From: Paenibacillus sp. FSL R10-2782
GTDB lineage: Bacteria; Bacillota; Bacilli; Paenibacillales; Paenibacillaceae
Assembly: GCF_038592985.1 (NCBI RefSeq)
Contig: NZ_CP151951.1
Coordinates: forward strand, 3,587,001-3,651,000
DNA: 64,000 nt
Direction: 5' to 3'
Both the position numbers and the translations under genes were made by a program. The notes below the pieces were generated by a model. The model was not told the origin of the DNA and searched no databases. It saw nothing but the letters and a program-made list of their open reading frames with translations. Shown one piece after another: positions 26,345 to 37,002 of the stretch. How positions within the stretch are numbered: the first letter of the stretch is position 1; the number at the start of each line of letters is the position of its first letter.

Positions 26345-27550
26345 CTATAACTTTTGCGGGTGCAAAGCAGCGGCAGGAGCTTTACCTGCCTTGGCTACTC
26401 CTGTCTCCCACGCAGCGCGAATGACAGCATCACGAACCTTAGAGACCACCTTCGGATTAAACACATTAGGTATGATATAAGTTTCACTTAGCTCCTCAGG
26501 GCTGATCGCATCAGCAATAGCAAGCCCGGCAGCCAGCTTCATTTCTTCATTAATCGTCGTGGCATGGCAATCCAGTGCGCCCCGGAAAATTCCCGGAAAG
26601 CACAGCACATTGTTAATCTGATTTGGAAAATCAGAGCGGCCCGTAGCCAGAACACGCACATAAGGGGCTGCTAAGGCTGGGTCAATTTCCGGCTTCGGGT
26701 TCGCCATGGCGAAGACGATAGGATCAGTAGCCATGCTCTGAATATCCTTCACACTCAGTAAATCCGGGCCTGACAGACCGATGAACACATCGGCCCCCAC
26801 AATCACCTCAGATAAACTACCACTCAAATTGTACGGATTGGTCATGCTCGCATACTCCGTCCAATGTGGATTGCTATATTCCACGCCACGATGAATGGCT
26901 CCCTGCCGATCAACGCCAATCAGATTGCGTACACCCGCCTTAAGCAACATCCGAGAGCAAGCCGTACCCGCCGCACCGATACCTGCAAATACCACTTTGA
27001 CATCCTCTATTTTTTTGCCGCATACCTTCAATGCATTCACCAGACCTGCCAACACGACGACGGCCGTACCATGCTGATCATCATGAAATACCGGAATGTC
27101 CAGCTCCTCTTTTAATCGTCTCTCAATCTCAAAGCAGCGCGGTGAAGAGATATCCTCCAAATTAATACCACCAAAGGCAGGGGCAATCATTTTGACAATT
27201 TGAACAATTTCATCAGGGTCCTTCGTATTAAGGCAGATTGGAAATGCGTCTACGCCTGCAAATTGTTTGAATAGAACCGCCTTACCTTCCATCACAGGCA
27301 TAGCCGCCTCTGGTCCGATATCTCCCAATCCTAGCACCGCTGTTCCGTCCGATACGACCGCCACTGTATTTTTTTTGATCGTTAATTGATACGCTTTAGC
27401 TGGATCATTTGCAATCTCCATACAGATTTCAGCTACGCCGGGAGTGTAAATCTTGGATAGTTCCTCCATGCTTGCAATCGGCTGCTTCGGTTGGGTCTCC
27501 ATTTTACCGCCCTCATGTAATTGTCTGATTTCTTCTGTTAAGCTACTCAT
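26345..27550 (-). CDS. NAD(P)-dependent malic enzyme
   Basis: 401 residues, the short bacterial malic enzyme that decarboxylates L-malate to pyruvate. The N-terminal catalytic part contains [12 protein letters not shown] and [20 protein letters not shown]. The metal-binding region FHDDQHGTA follows, then a Rossmann domain ([18 protein letters not shown]). Start ATG 27550 is preferred since AAAGGA is about 10 nt upstream; the ATG 12 nt earlier directly abuts it. It follows the 2-hydroxycarboxylate transporter by 76 nt, so imported malate would be converted to pyruvate by the same unit. Cofactor preference is not determined. Confidence 0.95.
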   Translation of the reverse strand: MSSLTEEIRQLHEGGKMETQPKQPIASMEELSKIYTPGVAEICMEIANDPAKAYQLTIKKNTVAVVSDGTAVLGLGDIGPEAAMPVMEGKAVLFKQFAGVDAFPICLNTKDPDEIVQIVKMIAPAFGGINLEDISSPRCFEIERRLKEELDIPVFHDDQHGTAVVVLAGLVNALKVCGKKIEDVKVVFAGIGAAGTACSRMLLKAGVRNLIGVDRQGAIHRGVEYSNPHWTEYASMTNPYNLSGSLSEVIVGADVFIGLSGPDLLSVKDIQSMATDPIVFAMANPKPEIDPALAAPYVRVLATGRSDFPNQINNVLCFPGIFRGALDCHATTINEEMKLAAGLAIADAISPEELSETYIIPNVFNPKVVSKVRDAVIRAAWETGVAKAGKAPAAALHPQKL

Positions 27551-27626
27551 GCTTCTCTCCATCCTTTCATGTCTGTCTATTTTTTCTGTACAATTGTTAT
27601 AGATATCAGGCTTTTGTATAGGCTCA

Positions 27627-28973
27627 TCAGCTCCATAAATTGAGTAACAAGGTTGCTAAAATGACTGTGGCTGCCCCGCCAATGCGTGTTGCTATTTGTG
27701 CAAAAGGCATCAGCTCCATCCGGTTCGATGCAGACAGGATCGCTACATCCCCCGTACCACCCAATCCGCCACGACAACTGGTTACCAATGCAGCTTCCAC
27801 CGGGTACATGTGAATCCATTTTCCTGTGAAGTATCCAGCAACAATCAATGTAATCACGACAGATGCGCAGGTTATGGCATAGGGAATTGTCAGAATTCCG
27901 ACCACACTATCCAAAGGCACATACAAAATACCCAATCCTACCATCAATGGCCATGTCAGACTTGCCGCAATACATTTGTACAAATGAAAAGCCCCCTGCT
28001 CTATCTGTGCCGGCATCGCTTGAATACACTTCATTAAGGCCGCAGCCAGAATCATCAGAATCGGCCCAGGAATATGAAGATACGGCTCCAGCAGTTTACC
28101 GACAATAAAGAAAGTACAGGCTAACAGCAGCCCCCCACCCATCAATGGAAACGAAACAGGTTGTTCCAGATTCACTGGAGATAATTTTTCCCCTTCTTTA
28201 TCAAGTTTCAACAACTTCCCGTTACCAGAAGTATGAGGATTTTTCTCCGCCATTTTTTTCAAAATACCTGCACCTATGATGGCAACAATATTGCCAATGA
28301 TCGCGGCCGGGATAAACTGGGATACGAATATCGCTGAATCCTTGCCCAGCACCAATCCATATGAAATGGACAATGGTAGAATCCCTTCTCCAATCCCGCC
28401 GGAGATAATCGGAATAATGATGTAAAAGAACGTATGATAGGCGCTGTAGCCAAAAGCCATACCCACAACCATACCTACTGCTACCGCTGCAATAGAGCCT
28501 ATTATAATGGGGGCAAAAATTTTGACAATTCCGTTCATCAGCATCTTCCGATCCATACCCAGAATACTTCCGGTGACCAGACAAGCGATATAAAAATAAA
28601 GAAAATTCGAGGTTTTCATCAGCGTGTGTACAGCACCCATCGCAGATGGAGGAAACATGTTCCAAAATACCATCAACGATGGAACCATGAGTGACAGAAT
28701 GGCCGGACCCCCAATATGCTTGAGCACAGGAAGTTTGGCCCCCAGATCACTGAGCAGTATGCCTAAAATCATAATGACGGCAAATCCGCCCAGCAGATCG
28801 TTCGGAAGTCTCTGTGTAATCGCAGCTGCGTATACAATTAACGCAATCACGACATAAAGCGGAAGCGGAATAACTCCCACTTTTATCCTGCCCAGCACCC
28901 TGATGCCGTCTGCAGGATTTTTACGCCATTTTTGCCATCTTTGAATGATCGGCTGGTTTGTAGCATTTTCCAT
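27627..28973 (-). CDS. 2-hydroxycarboxylate transporter family protein (malate/citrate)
   Basis: 448 residues with about eleven hydrophobic segments. The 2HCT family reentrant-loop signatures are visible: ISGGIGEGILPLSISYG in the first half and CRGGLGGTGDVAIL in the second. Members (CitS, MleP, CimH, MaeN) move citrate or malate with sodium or protons. The ATG follows AAGGAGGGAG. It lies upstream of malic enzyme and downstream of a matching two-component system, which favours malate as substrate. The upstream region holds a cre-like site and a 16-bp direct repeat. Confidence 0.93.
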   Translation of the reverse strand: MENATNQPIIQRWQKWRKNPADGIRVLGRIKVGVIPLPLYVVIALIVYAAAITQRLPNDLLGGFAVIMILGILLSDLGAKLPVLKHIGGPAILSLMVPSLMVFWNMFPPSAMGAVHTLMKTSNFLYFYIACLVTGSILGMDRKMLMNGIVKIFAPIIIGSIAAVAVGMVVGMAFGYSAYHTFFYIIIPIISGGIGEGILPLSISYGLVLGKDSAIFVSQFIPAAIIGNIVAIIGAGILKKMAEKNPHTSGNGKLLKLDKEGEKLSPVNLEQPVSFPLMGGGLLLACTFFIVGKLLEPYLHIPGPILMILAAALMKCIQAMPAQIEQGAFHLYKCIAASLTWPLMVGLGILYVPLDSVVGILTIPYAITCASVVITLIVAGYFTGKWIHMYPVEAALVTSCRGGLGGTGDVAILSASNRMELMPFAQIATRIGGAATVILATLLLNLWS

Positions 28974-29026
28974 AAAGCTCCCTCCTTGTAGTGAAGAATG
29001 ATGACCATGCTTCCATTCTACACTTT

Positions 29027-29040
29027 GGAAAACGCTTTAT
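29027..29040. promoter_or_regulatory. Possible cre (CcpA) site before the malate transporter
   Basis: GGAAAACGCTTTAT matches 10 of 14 positions of the consensus TGAAAGCGCTTTCA, including the central pseudo-palindrome. It lies about 55 nt upstream of the transporter ATG. Catabolite control would make sense for malate/citrate use, but the match is moderate. Confidence 0.35.
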
Positions 29041-29043
29041 TTG

Positions 29044-29084
29044 GTTTTTAAACTAATCATTCACTTTTGTAATTAAAGTAATCA
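29044..29084 (-). promoter_or_regulatory. Direct repeats, likely response-regulator binding sites
   Basis: On the minus strand TGATTACTTTAATTAC (29084-29069) and TGATTAGTTTAAAAAC (29059-29044) repeat with 13 of 16 identities, 25 nt apart. They lie upstream of the 2HCT gene and directly downstream of the response regulator gene. This arrangement fits an activator binding as tandem dimers. Confidence 0.5.
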
Positions 29085-29094
29085 AAAAGAGGGC

Positions 29095-29802
29095 TTAAAT
29101 ATAACTGTTCATAATTTCCTCCGCCTGCGGTAAAATTCGATACTGATAAACAGGTCGTCCAATGGTACCGTATACGGTTTCCATGGCAAGTGCCTCAATT
29201 TCCGTCAAAAAAGCAAGATACTTGCGCATAGATACTCTGGATATCCCTGCACTCTCCGCAATATCCTCGGTGGAAAATAACATCGCTTCATGCTGCCGGA
29301 TACAGTTCCATACCATAGCCAGCGTGGATTTGGTTACTCCTTTGGGTAGCCGGGCCAGCTCTTTGGTCGAGCTTTTATGATAAAGCAGCCGATCCAACTC
29401 CTCCTGCGAAAGCAAGCTGCGCTCACGCATGATACTGACATGCTCCCGATAACCCGTGAGCGCCTCCAGAAAACGGTTAAAGTGAAACGGCTTAATCAAA
29501 TAATCCACCGCGCCGAAATTCATCGCTTTTTTGACACTGTTCATATCGCTTGCAGCCGTAATCACGATGACATCCACATTCTCTCCTGTCTCACGAATAA
29601 AAGCCAATAAATCAAGTCCATTGCTTTCCTGCATATACACATCCAGCAAAATCAGATCAATCGCTTGTTCTTCCAGAAATTTCTTGGCATCTTCTACCGA
29701 TGCTGCCCAGCCCCCACATCGAAAGCCCTCTACCTGCTCCGTATATTTGCGATTAAACTCGGCAACCATCGGATCATCTTCTACAATTAAGACATTAATC
29801 AT
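29095..29802 (-). CDS. Response regulator, CitT/DcuR/MalR type
   Basis: 235 residues: a receiver domain (acidic pair in IVEDDP, phosphoacceptor D54 in ILLDVYMQE, conserved TAASD and K in LIKPFHF) and a C-terminal helix-turn-helix around residues 178-196 (IAESAGISRVSMRKYLAFL). This architecture belongs to regulators of C4-dicarboxylate and citrate uptake. Start ATG 29802 has GGGGA 9 nt upstream; earlier in-frame ATGs at 29811 and 29808 lack spacing. It overlaps the kinase gene 3' end by 8 nt. The target is most likely the adjacent transporter and malic enzyme. Confidence 0.92.
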   Translation of the reverse strand: MINVLIVEDDPMVAEFNRKYTEQVEGFRCGGWAASVEDAKKFLEEQAIDLILLDVYMQESNGLDLLAFIRETGENVDVIVITAASDMNSVKKAMNFGAVDYLIKPFHFNRFLEALTGYREHVSIMRERSLLSQEELDRLLYHKSSTKELARLPKGVTKSTLAMVWNCIRQHEAMLFSTEDIAESAGISRVSMRKYLAFLTEIEALAMETVYGTIGRPVYQYRILPQAEEIMNSYI

Positions 29803-31465
29803 GTTCATCATTCCCCATTACGGCATATGGAATCTTAATCTGAAAACAGCACCCTTGCTCGGCCGGAATCAGCTTTATCGTTCCTTTTAATCTTTTCACA
29901 CTTTGCATTACCAGATAAAGCCCCATTCCCCGTGACTCTCCCTTGGTCGAAAAACCCTTTTCAAATATCGCCTCTACGAGAGGTTCCGGTATGCCTGGTC
30001 CATTATCACGTATCACACAGGTCAGACAGCCGTACTTCTCAATTTCCTCATAATAAAGCGTCAAGGTAATCCGCTTGTGCTCCAGAGATTCCATCGCTTC
30101 CACGGCATTATCAAACAGATTCCCCAGTATGGTTATCAGTTCATGAATGGTTTGGGTGCGACCAGATTCAGGCAAATAGCTGCCCGGAGTCAATTCGAAG
30201 CTCACGCCAATCTCTCTGGCTCGACTTAATTTCCCCAATACAAAGCCCGCCATCACCGGGTCCCTGATTTGCCTGGTAATCGAGCCAATTTCCACTTGAT
30301 GATGCTCAACGGCATCCATGATGTAATGCTCCAGTTTGTCGTACATACGCAAATGTACCATCCCCATAATGACATGCAGCTTGTTCATAAATTCGTGAGC
30401 CTGCGCACGCAGCGCCTCTGTATACAGAGACACTCCTGTCAAACGTTCGGCAAGCTGACTTACCTCCGTTTTATCCCGAAAGGTTACAATTGCGCCCACG
30501 ATTTCCCCTTTGACCCGTATCGGGACACTGGTGGTGAACAAGGTTATTCCCCCCAACTCCATGTCCTCATCCATTCGTGGAGTACCTGCTGCCAAAACCT
30601 CTTGTAATCGAAAAACGGACAAATAAGCGTCAATCTCCTGCCCCGAGGACGAGATATCCTCAATCCCCGCTTGCCTGAGCAGACGAATCGCTTCCGCATT
30701 CATCAGTATGATACGGCTGGACTCATCCACCGCAATAACTCCTTCCTTGATGGATTGCAGCATAGCGCTGCGTTCCTCCAGCAAGCGTGCGATTTCCGGC
30801 GGCTCCAGACCGACCAGCATGCTTTTAATTTTACGGGCCAGCACTACAGCGCCTCCAGTGCCGATCAGCATCCCGATACCGATGGCGATCGCAATAAGTC
30901 GATAGTTCCCCACCTGAGCCCGCTCTACGTCCTGCAATGAAATACCAACAACAATTGCCCCTACCTGCTTGCCTGTAGCACTAAATACGGGAGAAAAGGC
31001 TCGCATGGACAAGCCCAACGTCCCCTTCGCAACAGATACGCTCTCATGACCATGAAGTGCAATATATTCATCACCCCCGACAAAGGCTTTGCCGATCTTC
31101 CTTACATCCGGGTGTGTCTTACGAATCCCCTTCATGTCCATAACGACGATAAATTGAATGTGATTAGCTAATGATACTTTCTCCACATACTCCTGTAAGG
31201 GGGCAGACGACTTAGACTGCTGCAAATGTTCAATAATGAGCGACGTATGGGCAAGTGTACGTGCGATGGACATCGCTTTTTCCTCTAGCCCCTTCTCGGT
31301 TTCATGCTCCACTCTCTCGCCGAATAACAAAGTTGCAGGCAAGAGCACCAGTGCCATAACCAGACAAACCAGCAGCGTAATCAGCCCTCTAAGCTTAAGT
31401 AGCGGTTTTCTCCGACGCAGCTTAGGCTGTGACTTTTCGATAGAACTCACCCTTTCACGCTTCAT
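29795..31465 (-). CDS. Sensor histidine kinase, CitA/DcuS/MalK type
   Basis: 556 residues. After a basic N-terminus come TM1 (about 27-48), an extracellular Cache/PASC-like sensor (50-185), TM2 (189-210), a cytoplasmic PAS domain (232-340) and the kinase core. The phosphoacceptor is H357 in AQAHEFMNKLHVI, the SpoOB-like helical form of DcuS/CitA kinases. The ATPase has the N-box NLFDNAVEAM and G-boxes DNGPGIPE and GMGLYLV. Ligands in this group are C4-dicarboxylates or citrate bound outside the cell. It is the first gene of the kinase-regulator pair and follows the dnaJ terminator. Confidence 0.94.
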   Translation of the reverse strand: MKRERVSSIEKSQPKLRRRKPLLKLRGLITLLVCLVMALVLLPATLLFGERVEHETEKGLEEKAMSIARTLAHTSLIIEHLQQSKSSAPLQEYVEKVSLANHIQFIVVMDMKGIRKTHPDVRKIGKAFVGGDEYIALHGHESVSVAKGTLGLSMRAFSPVFSATGKQVGAIVVGISLQDVERAQVGNYRLIAIAIGIGMLIGTGGAVVLARKIKSMLVGLEPPEIARLLEERSAMLQSIKEGVIAVDESSRIILMNAEAIRLLRQAGIEDISSSGQEIDAYLSVFRLQEVLAAGTPRMDEDMELGGITLFTTSVPIRVKGEIVGAIVTFRDKTEVSQLAERLTGVSLYTEALRAQAHEFMNKLHVIMGMVHLRMYDKLEHYIMDAVEHHQVEIGSITRQIRDPVMAGFVLGKLSRAREIGVSFELTPGSYLPESGRTQTIHELITILGNLFDNAVEAMESLEHKRITLTLYYEEIEKYGCLTCVIRDNGPGIPEPLVEAIFEKGFSTKGESRGMGLYLVMQSVKRLKGTIKLIPAEQGCCFQIKIPYAVMGNDEHD

Positions 31466-31573
31466 ATTAAACCTAAATTATCCAATATGCTTATACAAAA
31501 ATGGTTATGTATGTGTTTACGTGAATTTGCATAGCTATAATCTCATACGGTTGCCTTCCACTCTTTCGTATAA

Positions 31574-31613
31574 TAAAAAAAGGGAACTACTCCGCAATTA
31601 CGGAACAGTTCCC
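31574..31613 (-). terminator. Terminator of the hrcA-grpE-dnaK-dnaJ operon
   Basis: On the minus strand the stem AGGGAACT/AGTTCCCT (31613-31606 with 31588-31581) has further inner pairing (CCG/CGG) and is followed by seven T (31580-31574). It lies about 40 nt after the dnaJ stop, separating dnaJ from the malate module. Confidence 0.9.
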
Positions 31614-31651
31614 TCCGATTCATGGTTGAAGCTCCGCGATTCTACCCTGGC

Positions 31652-32782
31652 TTAGTCGCCTCGGAAGGCGCGCTTCACACGGTCAAAAAAAGATTGCTCA
31701 TTCTCATGTGTCTGCTCACCGCTAAGCGAAGAGAACTGACGCAGCAAATCCTTCTGCTCCTCGCTCAGCTTGCTAGGGGTTACCACAACCACCTTAATGT
31801 GCTGGTCCCCCTGACCTACACCACGCAGTTTTGGTACACCCTTGCCCTTAAGACGGAAGTATGTTCCTGTTTGTGTACCAGCCGGAACTTTCAGCTTCAC
31901 TTTCTCGGTCAGCGTCGGAATTTCGACTTCATCTCCCAACGCTGCCTGCGAGAACGTCAGCGGAATTTCACAGTAAATATCGTCTCCCTCACGCTCAAAG
32001 AAGTCATGCGTCTTCACACGGAAAACGACATACAGATCACCTGCCGGTCCTCCGTTGACACCGCCTTCGCCTTCACCGTTGATACGCATTTGCGCACCGT
32101 CATCCACACCCGCCGGAATACGGATATGAATTTTACGTTGCTTGCGCACACGACCAGAACCGCTACAAGTGGTACATTTTTCTTTAATGATTTTACCAGA
32201 ACCACTACAGTTCGAGCAGGCGCGACGGTTAACCATTCGGCCAAACGGTGTATTCTGTACCACTTCTTCTTGTCCGCTACCGTGGCAGACGGAACAGGTT
32301 TGTGGTTGAGTACCCTTTTTGGCTCCCGTACCGTGACACGTATCACACGTTTCCGTGCGCTCAATGTTAATGTCGGTTTCCTTGCCGAATACAGCTTCCT
32401 TGAATTCAATCGTCATCGTATATTGAAGATCATTGCCACGTTGCGGTGCATTCGGATCACGACGACCGTTACCGCCACCACCAAAAAACATATCAAAAAT
32501 ATCGCCAAATCCGCCACCAAAGTCGGCCCCACCACCGAAGCCGCCTCCCATGCCCTGATTCGGGTCTACATGACCGTATTGATCATATCTTGCCCGCTTC
32601 TGACCATCGCTGAGAACGTCATAAGCCTCTTTCACTTCTTTAAATTTGGTTTCCGCGTCTGCAGCCTTGTTCACGTCCGGATGATACTGACGCGCCAGCT
32701 TACGGTAAGCCTTTTTAACATCTTCATCCGAAGCGCCCTTCGCGACGCCCAGCACCTCATAATAATCGCGCTTATCAGCCAA
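31652..32782 (-). CDS. dnaJ: Chaperone protein DnaJ
   Basis: 376 residues, the Hsp40 cochaperone of DnaK. The J domain carries HPD within RQYHPDVNK, followed by a Gly/Phe-rich region and four zinc-binding repeats ([32 protein letters not shown]), then the C-terminal substrate-binding domains. The start is TTG 32782 behind GGGGGTGG: it gives [12 protein letters not shown], where family members begin. The frame is open 35 codons further, but through a hairpin, which rules that out. It is separated from dnaK by 247 nt with an internal terminator-like hairpin, so its expression may be lower or independent. Confidence 0.97.
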   Translation of the reverse strand: MADKRDYYEVLGVAKGASDEDVKKAYRKLARQYHPDVNKAADAETKFKEVKEAYDVLSDGQKRARYDQYGHVDPNQGMGGGFGGGADFGGGFGDIFDMFFGGGGNGRRDPNAPQRGNDLQYTMTIEFKEAVFGKETDINIERTETCDTCHGTGAKKGTQPQTCSVCHGSGQEEVVQNTPFGRMVNRRACSNCSGSGKIIKEKCTTCSGSGRVRKQRKIHIRIPAGVDDGAQMRINGEGEGGVNGGPAGDLYVVFRVKTHDFFEREGDDIYCEIPLTFSQAALGDEVEIPTLTEKVKLKVPAGTQTGTYFRLKGKGVPKLRGVGQGDQHIKVVVVTPSKLSEEQKDLLRQFSSLSGEQTHENEQSFFDRVKRAFRGD

Positions 32783-32822
32783 TGTTCCACCCCCATGCCT
32801 ACAACGTGTCTGCACTACATAT

Positions 32823-32866
32823 AAAAGGAAAGCCAAAGGCACGGGATGACCCGGCTTTGACCTTCC
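32823..32866 (-). terminator. Terminator-like hairpin between dnaK and dnaJ
   Basis: On the minus strand a 12-bp stem (32866-32855 with 32838-32827, two G-U pairs) has an inner GGG/CCC hairpin and is followed by TTTTAT. It lies inside the operon between dnaK and dnaJ and probably attenuates dnaJ transcription or marks the 3' end of the hrcA-grpE-dnaK mRNA. Confidence 0.65.
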
Positions 32867-32905
32867 CATCATTTCAAGGCAGTACAACCCGCAATATGCT
32901 TATTT

Positions 32906-32935
32906 ATTCTGAAAATAACTGTTACCCTTCGGCTA
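32906..32935 (-). repeat. 30-nt leader block shared with the rsmE leader (dnaJ copy)
   Basis: It is identical to 23074-23093 over 20 nt (TATTCTGAAAATAACTGTTA, plus-strand reading) and similar over the next 10. It lies in the dnaK-dnaJ intergenic region, upstream of the attenuator hairpin, in the same orientation as the rsmE copy. Confidence 0.7.
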
Positions 32936-33029
32936 TTCGTTATTTATCAAGGCAGCAACGCTGCTTCTTTTCATTCAGTATATTATAACGCACCGGTGTA
33001 CCGTAATGCTACACTACCCGATCCGTAGC

Positions 33030-34898
<1,869 letters not shown>

Positions 34899-34950
34899 TC
34901 AGGCCGTAATAGTTAAAACCAAGATGTGTTGCTAATGTATATTAAAAAAG

Positions 34951-35523
34951 CTACATGCTCACTTTTACCATAGCCGGACGAAGCACCTTGTCCTTCAGCA
35001 TGTATCCTTTTTGCACCTCTTCAACGACGATGCCTTCCTCATGCTCTTCGCTTTCCACCTGCATAATCGCCTGATGGAAATCAGGGTTAAACGGTTGGCC
35101 CACCGCATTCATGGCCGTCACTCCCTCAGCCTGAAGCACGCTCTCAAACTGACGGAAGATCATCTCCACACCTTTGCTGAATGACTCAGCCTCCGCTCCT
35201 TGCGGTGCTGTTGCCAGCGCACGCTCGAAGTTATCCAGAACAGGCACCAATTCGGTAACCAGCTTCATAGATGCATATTTGGCAAGGTCCTCTTTTTCTT
35301 TCAGCGTACGACGACGGAAATTATCGAAATCCGCCTGTGCGCGTAAAAAACGCTGTTGGTGCTCTTCCGCCTCCACGCGAAGCTTAGCCAGTTCTGTATC
35401 ACCCTCTTGGGCTTCCAGTGCTGCCGCTTCGTTCACCGGCTCTTCCTGCTGGTTCGTCTCAGTGGCTTCCTCTGTGCTTACATTTTGTTGTTTTTCTTCT
35501 TGGAACACTTGTTCTTCCTTCAA
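34951..35523 (-). CDS. grpE: Nucleotide exchange factor GrpE
   Basis: 190 residues, promoting ADP release from DnaK. The acidic, Glu/Gln-rich disordered N-terminus (about 1-45) is followed by a long dimerising helix (AKLRVEAEEHQQRFLRAQAD), the conserved FDNFRRR, and the C-terminal beta domain ending GYMLKDKVLRPAMVKVSM. The start is TTG 35523 behind GGAGGTGA at a 7-nt spacing. It is 182 nt downstream of hrcA; that gap contains GC-rich inverted repeats but no clear terminator. Confidence 0.97.
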   Translation of the reverse strand: MKEEQVFQEEKQQNVSTEEATETNQQEEPVNEAAALEAQEGDTELAKLRVEAEEHQQRFLRAQADFDNFRRRTLKEKEDLAKYASMKLVTELVPVLDNFERALATAPQGAEAESFSKGVEMIFRQFESVLQAEGVTAMNAVGQPFNPDFHQAIMQVESEEHEEGIVVEEVQKGYMLKDKVLRPAMVKVSM

Positions 35524-35705
35524 AATGTTTCACCTCCTTCAAGTCATAACTACCATTACATTCATATTTGTACATTCAAACTTGTTTGCTGCACTTCATT
35601 TCAAGTTGTTGTTACTTAGCAAAAACACGCAGCAATGCAACCGCGCAGGATACATACCGTACCCCGGCGCGGAACATGTAGAACCGCAGCATGTGCAGTC
35701 TTATT

Positions 35706-36737
35706 CTATTTAAACCGCTGCGTAAGCATTGCGGTCAAATCCTTAGACAGGATACCTAAAATATTGATAACTCTCGCATACTCCATCCGTGTTGGGCCCA
35801 GTATACCTATTGTACCCAACGCTTCGCCATCTACCGCATACGTCGCGGTAATCAGACTGCAATTGGCAAACGCCTCGTGATCATTTTCTGTGCCGATGCG
35901 GACTTGAATTTCGGGCGCTCCGGCGACAGGCATCATTAACTTAAGCAACGTTGGTGTTTCCTCCAGCAAATCGAGAATATGTTTGACCTTTTCAACGTCC
36001 TTAAATTCAGGCTGATTTAGCATGTTCGTCGCACCGCTCAAATATAAGCGCTGATCCGATTCATTATCCAGTGCTTTATCCAGCACCTTCATAGCGTCCT
36101 CAAAATGAGACACATGCTTCTCCATTTCCTGACCAAGTGCGGTGTAAAGACGTGATTTCAGCTGATAAATCGGCACGCCGACCAGCTTGCTATTCAGCAA
36201 ATTCACGACCTTCTCCATCTCGGAAATTGAAATTCCCGGCGGAATGTCTACTGTCTTGTTCTCCACCTGACCGGTATTGGTAACGATAATCGCTACAGCC
36301 GTCGTTTCGTTGAGCGGCAATAGCTGAAAATGACGCAATGAAGTATGAAAAACCTCCGGCCCAAGCAGGATGGAAGTATAATTGGTCATATGGGACAAAA
36401 TACCTGATGCATGCTGGATTACTTGTTCCATTGCATTCAGCTTTTCGGCGTAAAAGGCTTTTAGTTCCCGCGTTTCCATAGGCTTCAGCGTATCCAGTGG
36501 TACCAAATGATCCACATAATAGCGGTAGCCTTTATGAGACGGGATGCGTCCCGCAGAGGTATGGGGTTGCTCCAGATAGCCCTGTTCCTCCAAATCCGAC
36601 ATTTCATTACGGATCGTAGCGGGGCTGAATCCGACATCCTGCCTTTTGGATATGCTGCGGGAACCCACTGGCTCAGCCGAACGAATGTAGTCATCAATAA
36701 TCGCATTCAAAATGAGTCTCTGACGTTCGGTTAACAA
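35706..36737 (-). CDS. hrcA: Heat-inducible transcription repressor HrcA
   Basis: 343 residues, the repressor that binds CIRCE and is kept active by GroEL. The N-terminal winged helix (LTERQRLILNAIIDDYIRSA, EPVGSRSISK, and TIRNEMSDLEEQGYLEQPHT) is followed by the GAF-like dimerisation domain and ends with LSKDLTAMLTQRFK. The start is TTG 36737 with GGGGGGA 5-7 nt upstream. It is the first gene of hrcA-grpE-dnaK-dnaJ and autoregulated through a perfect CIRCE just upstream. Confidence 0.97.
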   Translation of the reverse strand: MLTERQRLILNAIIDDYIRSAEPVGSRSISKRQDVGFSPATIRNEMSDLEEQGYLEQPHTSAGRIPSHKGYRYYVDHLVPLDTLKPMETRELKAFYAEKLNAMEQVIQHASGILSHMTNYTSILLGPEVFHTSLRHFQLLPLNETTAVAIIVTNTGQVENKTVDIPPGISISEMEKVVNLLNSKLVGVPIYQLKSRLYTALGQEMEKHVSHFEDAMKVLDKALDNESDQRLYLSGATNMLNQPEFKDVEKVKHILDLLEETPTLLKLMMPVAGAPEIQVRIGTENDHEAFANCSLITATYAVDGEALGTIGILGPTRMEYARVINILGILSKDLTAMLTQRFK

Positions 36738-36789
36738 GCGAATCCCCCCTTTTATTTATCCATAATAGCATGGTCGTTCAATGGAATCA

Positions 36790-36816
36790 TTAGCACTCGT
36801 TAGCGATGAGTGCTAA
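36790..36816. promoter_or_regulatory. CIRCE operator
   Basis: TTAGCACTC-N9-GAGTGCTAA is a perfect match to CIRCE, located 53 nt upstream of the hrcA start and downstream of the proposed -10. It is the HrcA binding site controlling the heat-shock operon. Confidence 0.98.
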
Positions 36817-36827
36817 CCGATAATACA

Positions 36828-36857
36828 AAAATACCAAACCGACCTGATCATTGTCAA
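36828..36857 (-). promoter_or_regulatory. Probable sigma-A promoter of hrcA
   Basis: On the minus strand TTGACA (36857-36852) and TATTTT (36833-36828) are separated by 18 nt, just upstream of CIRCE. The -35 is a full match and the -10 is 4 of 6. TATTAT at 36825-36820 is an alternative -10 but its spacing would be 26 nt. Confidence 0.6.
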
Positions 36858-36894
36858 GTCAGATCAGTATTTTCAATAGCATGATTTCAATCAC
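36839..36894 (-). repeat. Decayed copy of the acetyltransferase 3' end and terminator
   Basis: This stretch aligns with 37627-37682 (3' end and terminator of the GNAT gene) at roughly three quarters identity, with a single-base gap or two. Read on the minus strand, both give a short peptide (EIMLLKILI here, EIAVLKMLN in the gene) ending in TGA at the same point. The hrcA -35 lies inside this relic. Confidence 0.6.
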
Positions 36895-37002
36895 TACGGA
36901 CAACAAAACTGTTTTTATAAATTTTTCAAGAAAAATATAGAAAACATGCTTCTTATTCTCTATAATATATTGAGCTCTGCTGTATGATAAGGAGGAAGCT
37001 GG

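Noticed and set aside
31622..32824. A 400-codon open frame on the plus strand opposite dnaJ
   Set aside because: Same reason: shadow of dnaJ, with implausible composition.
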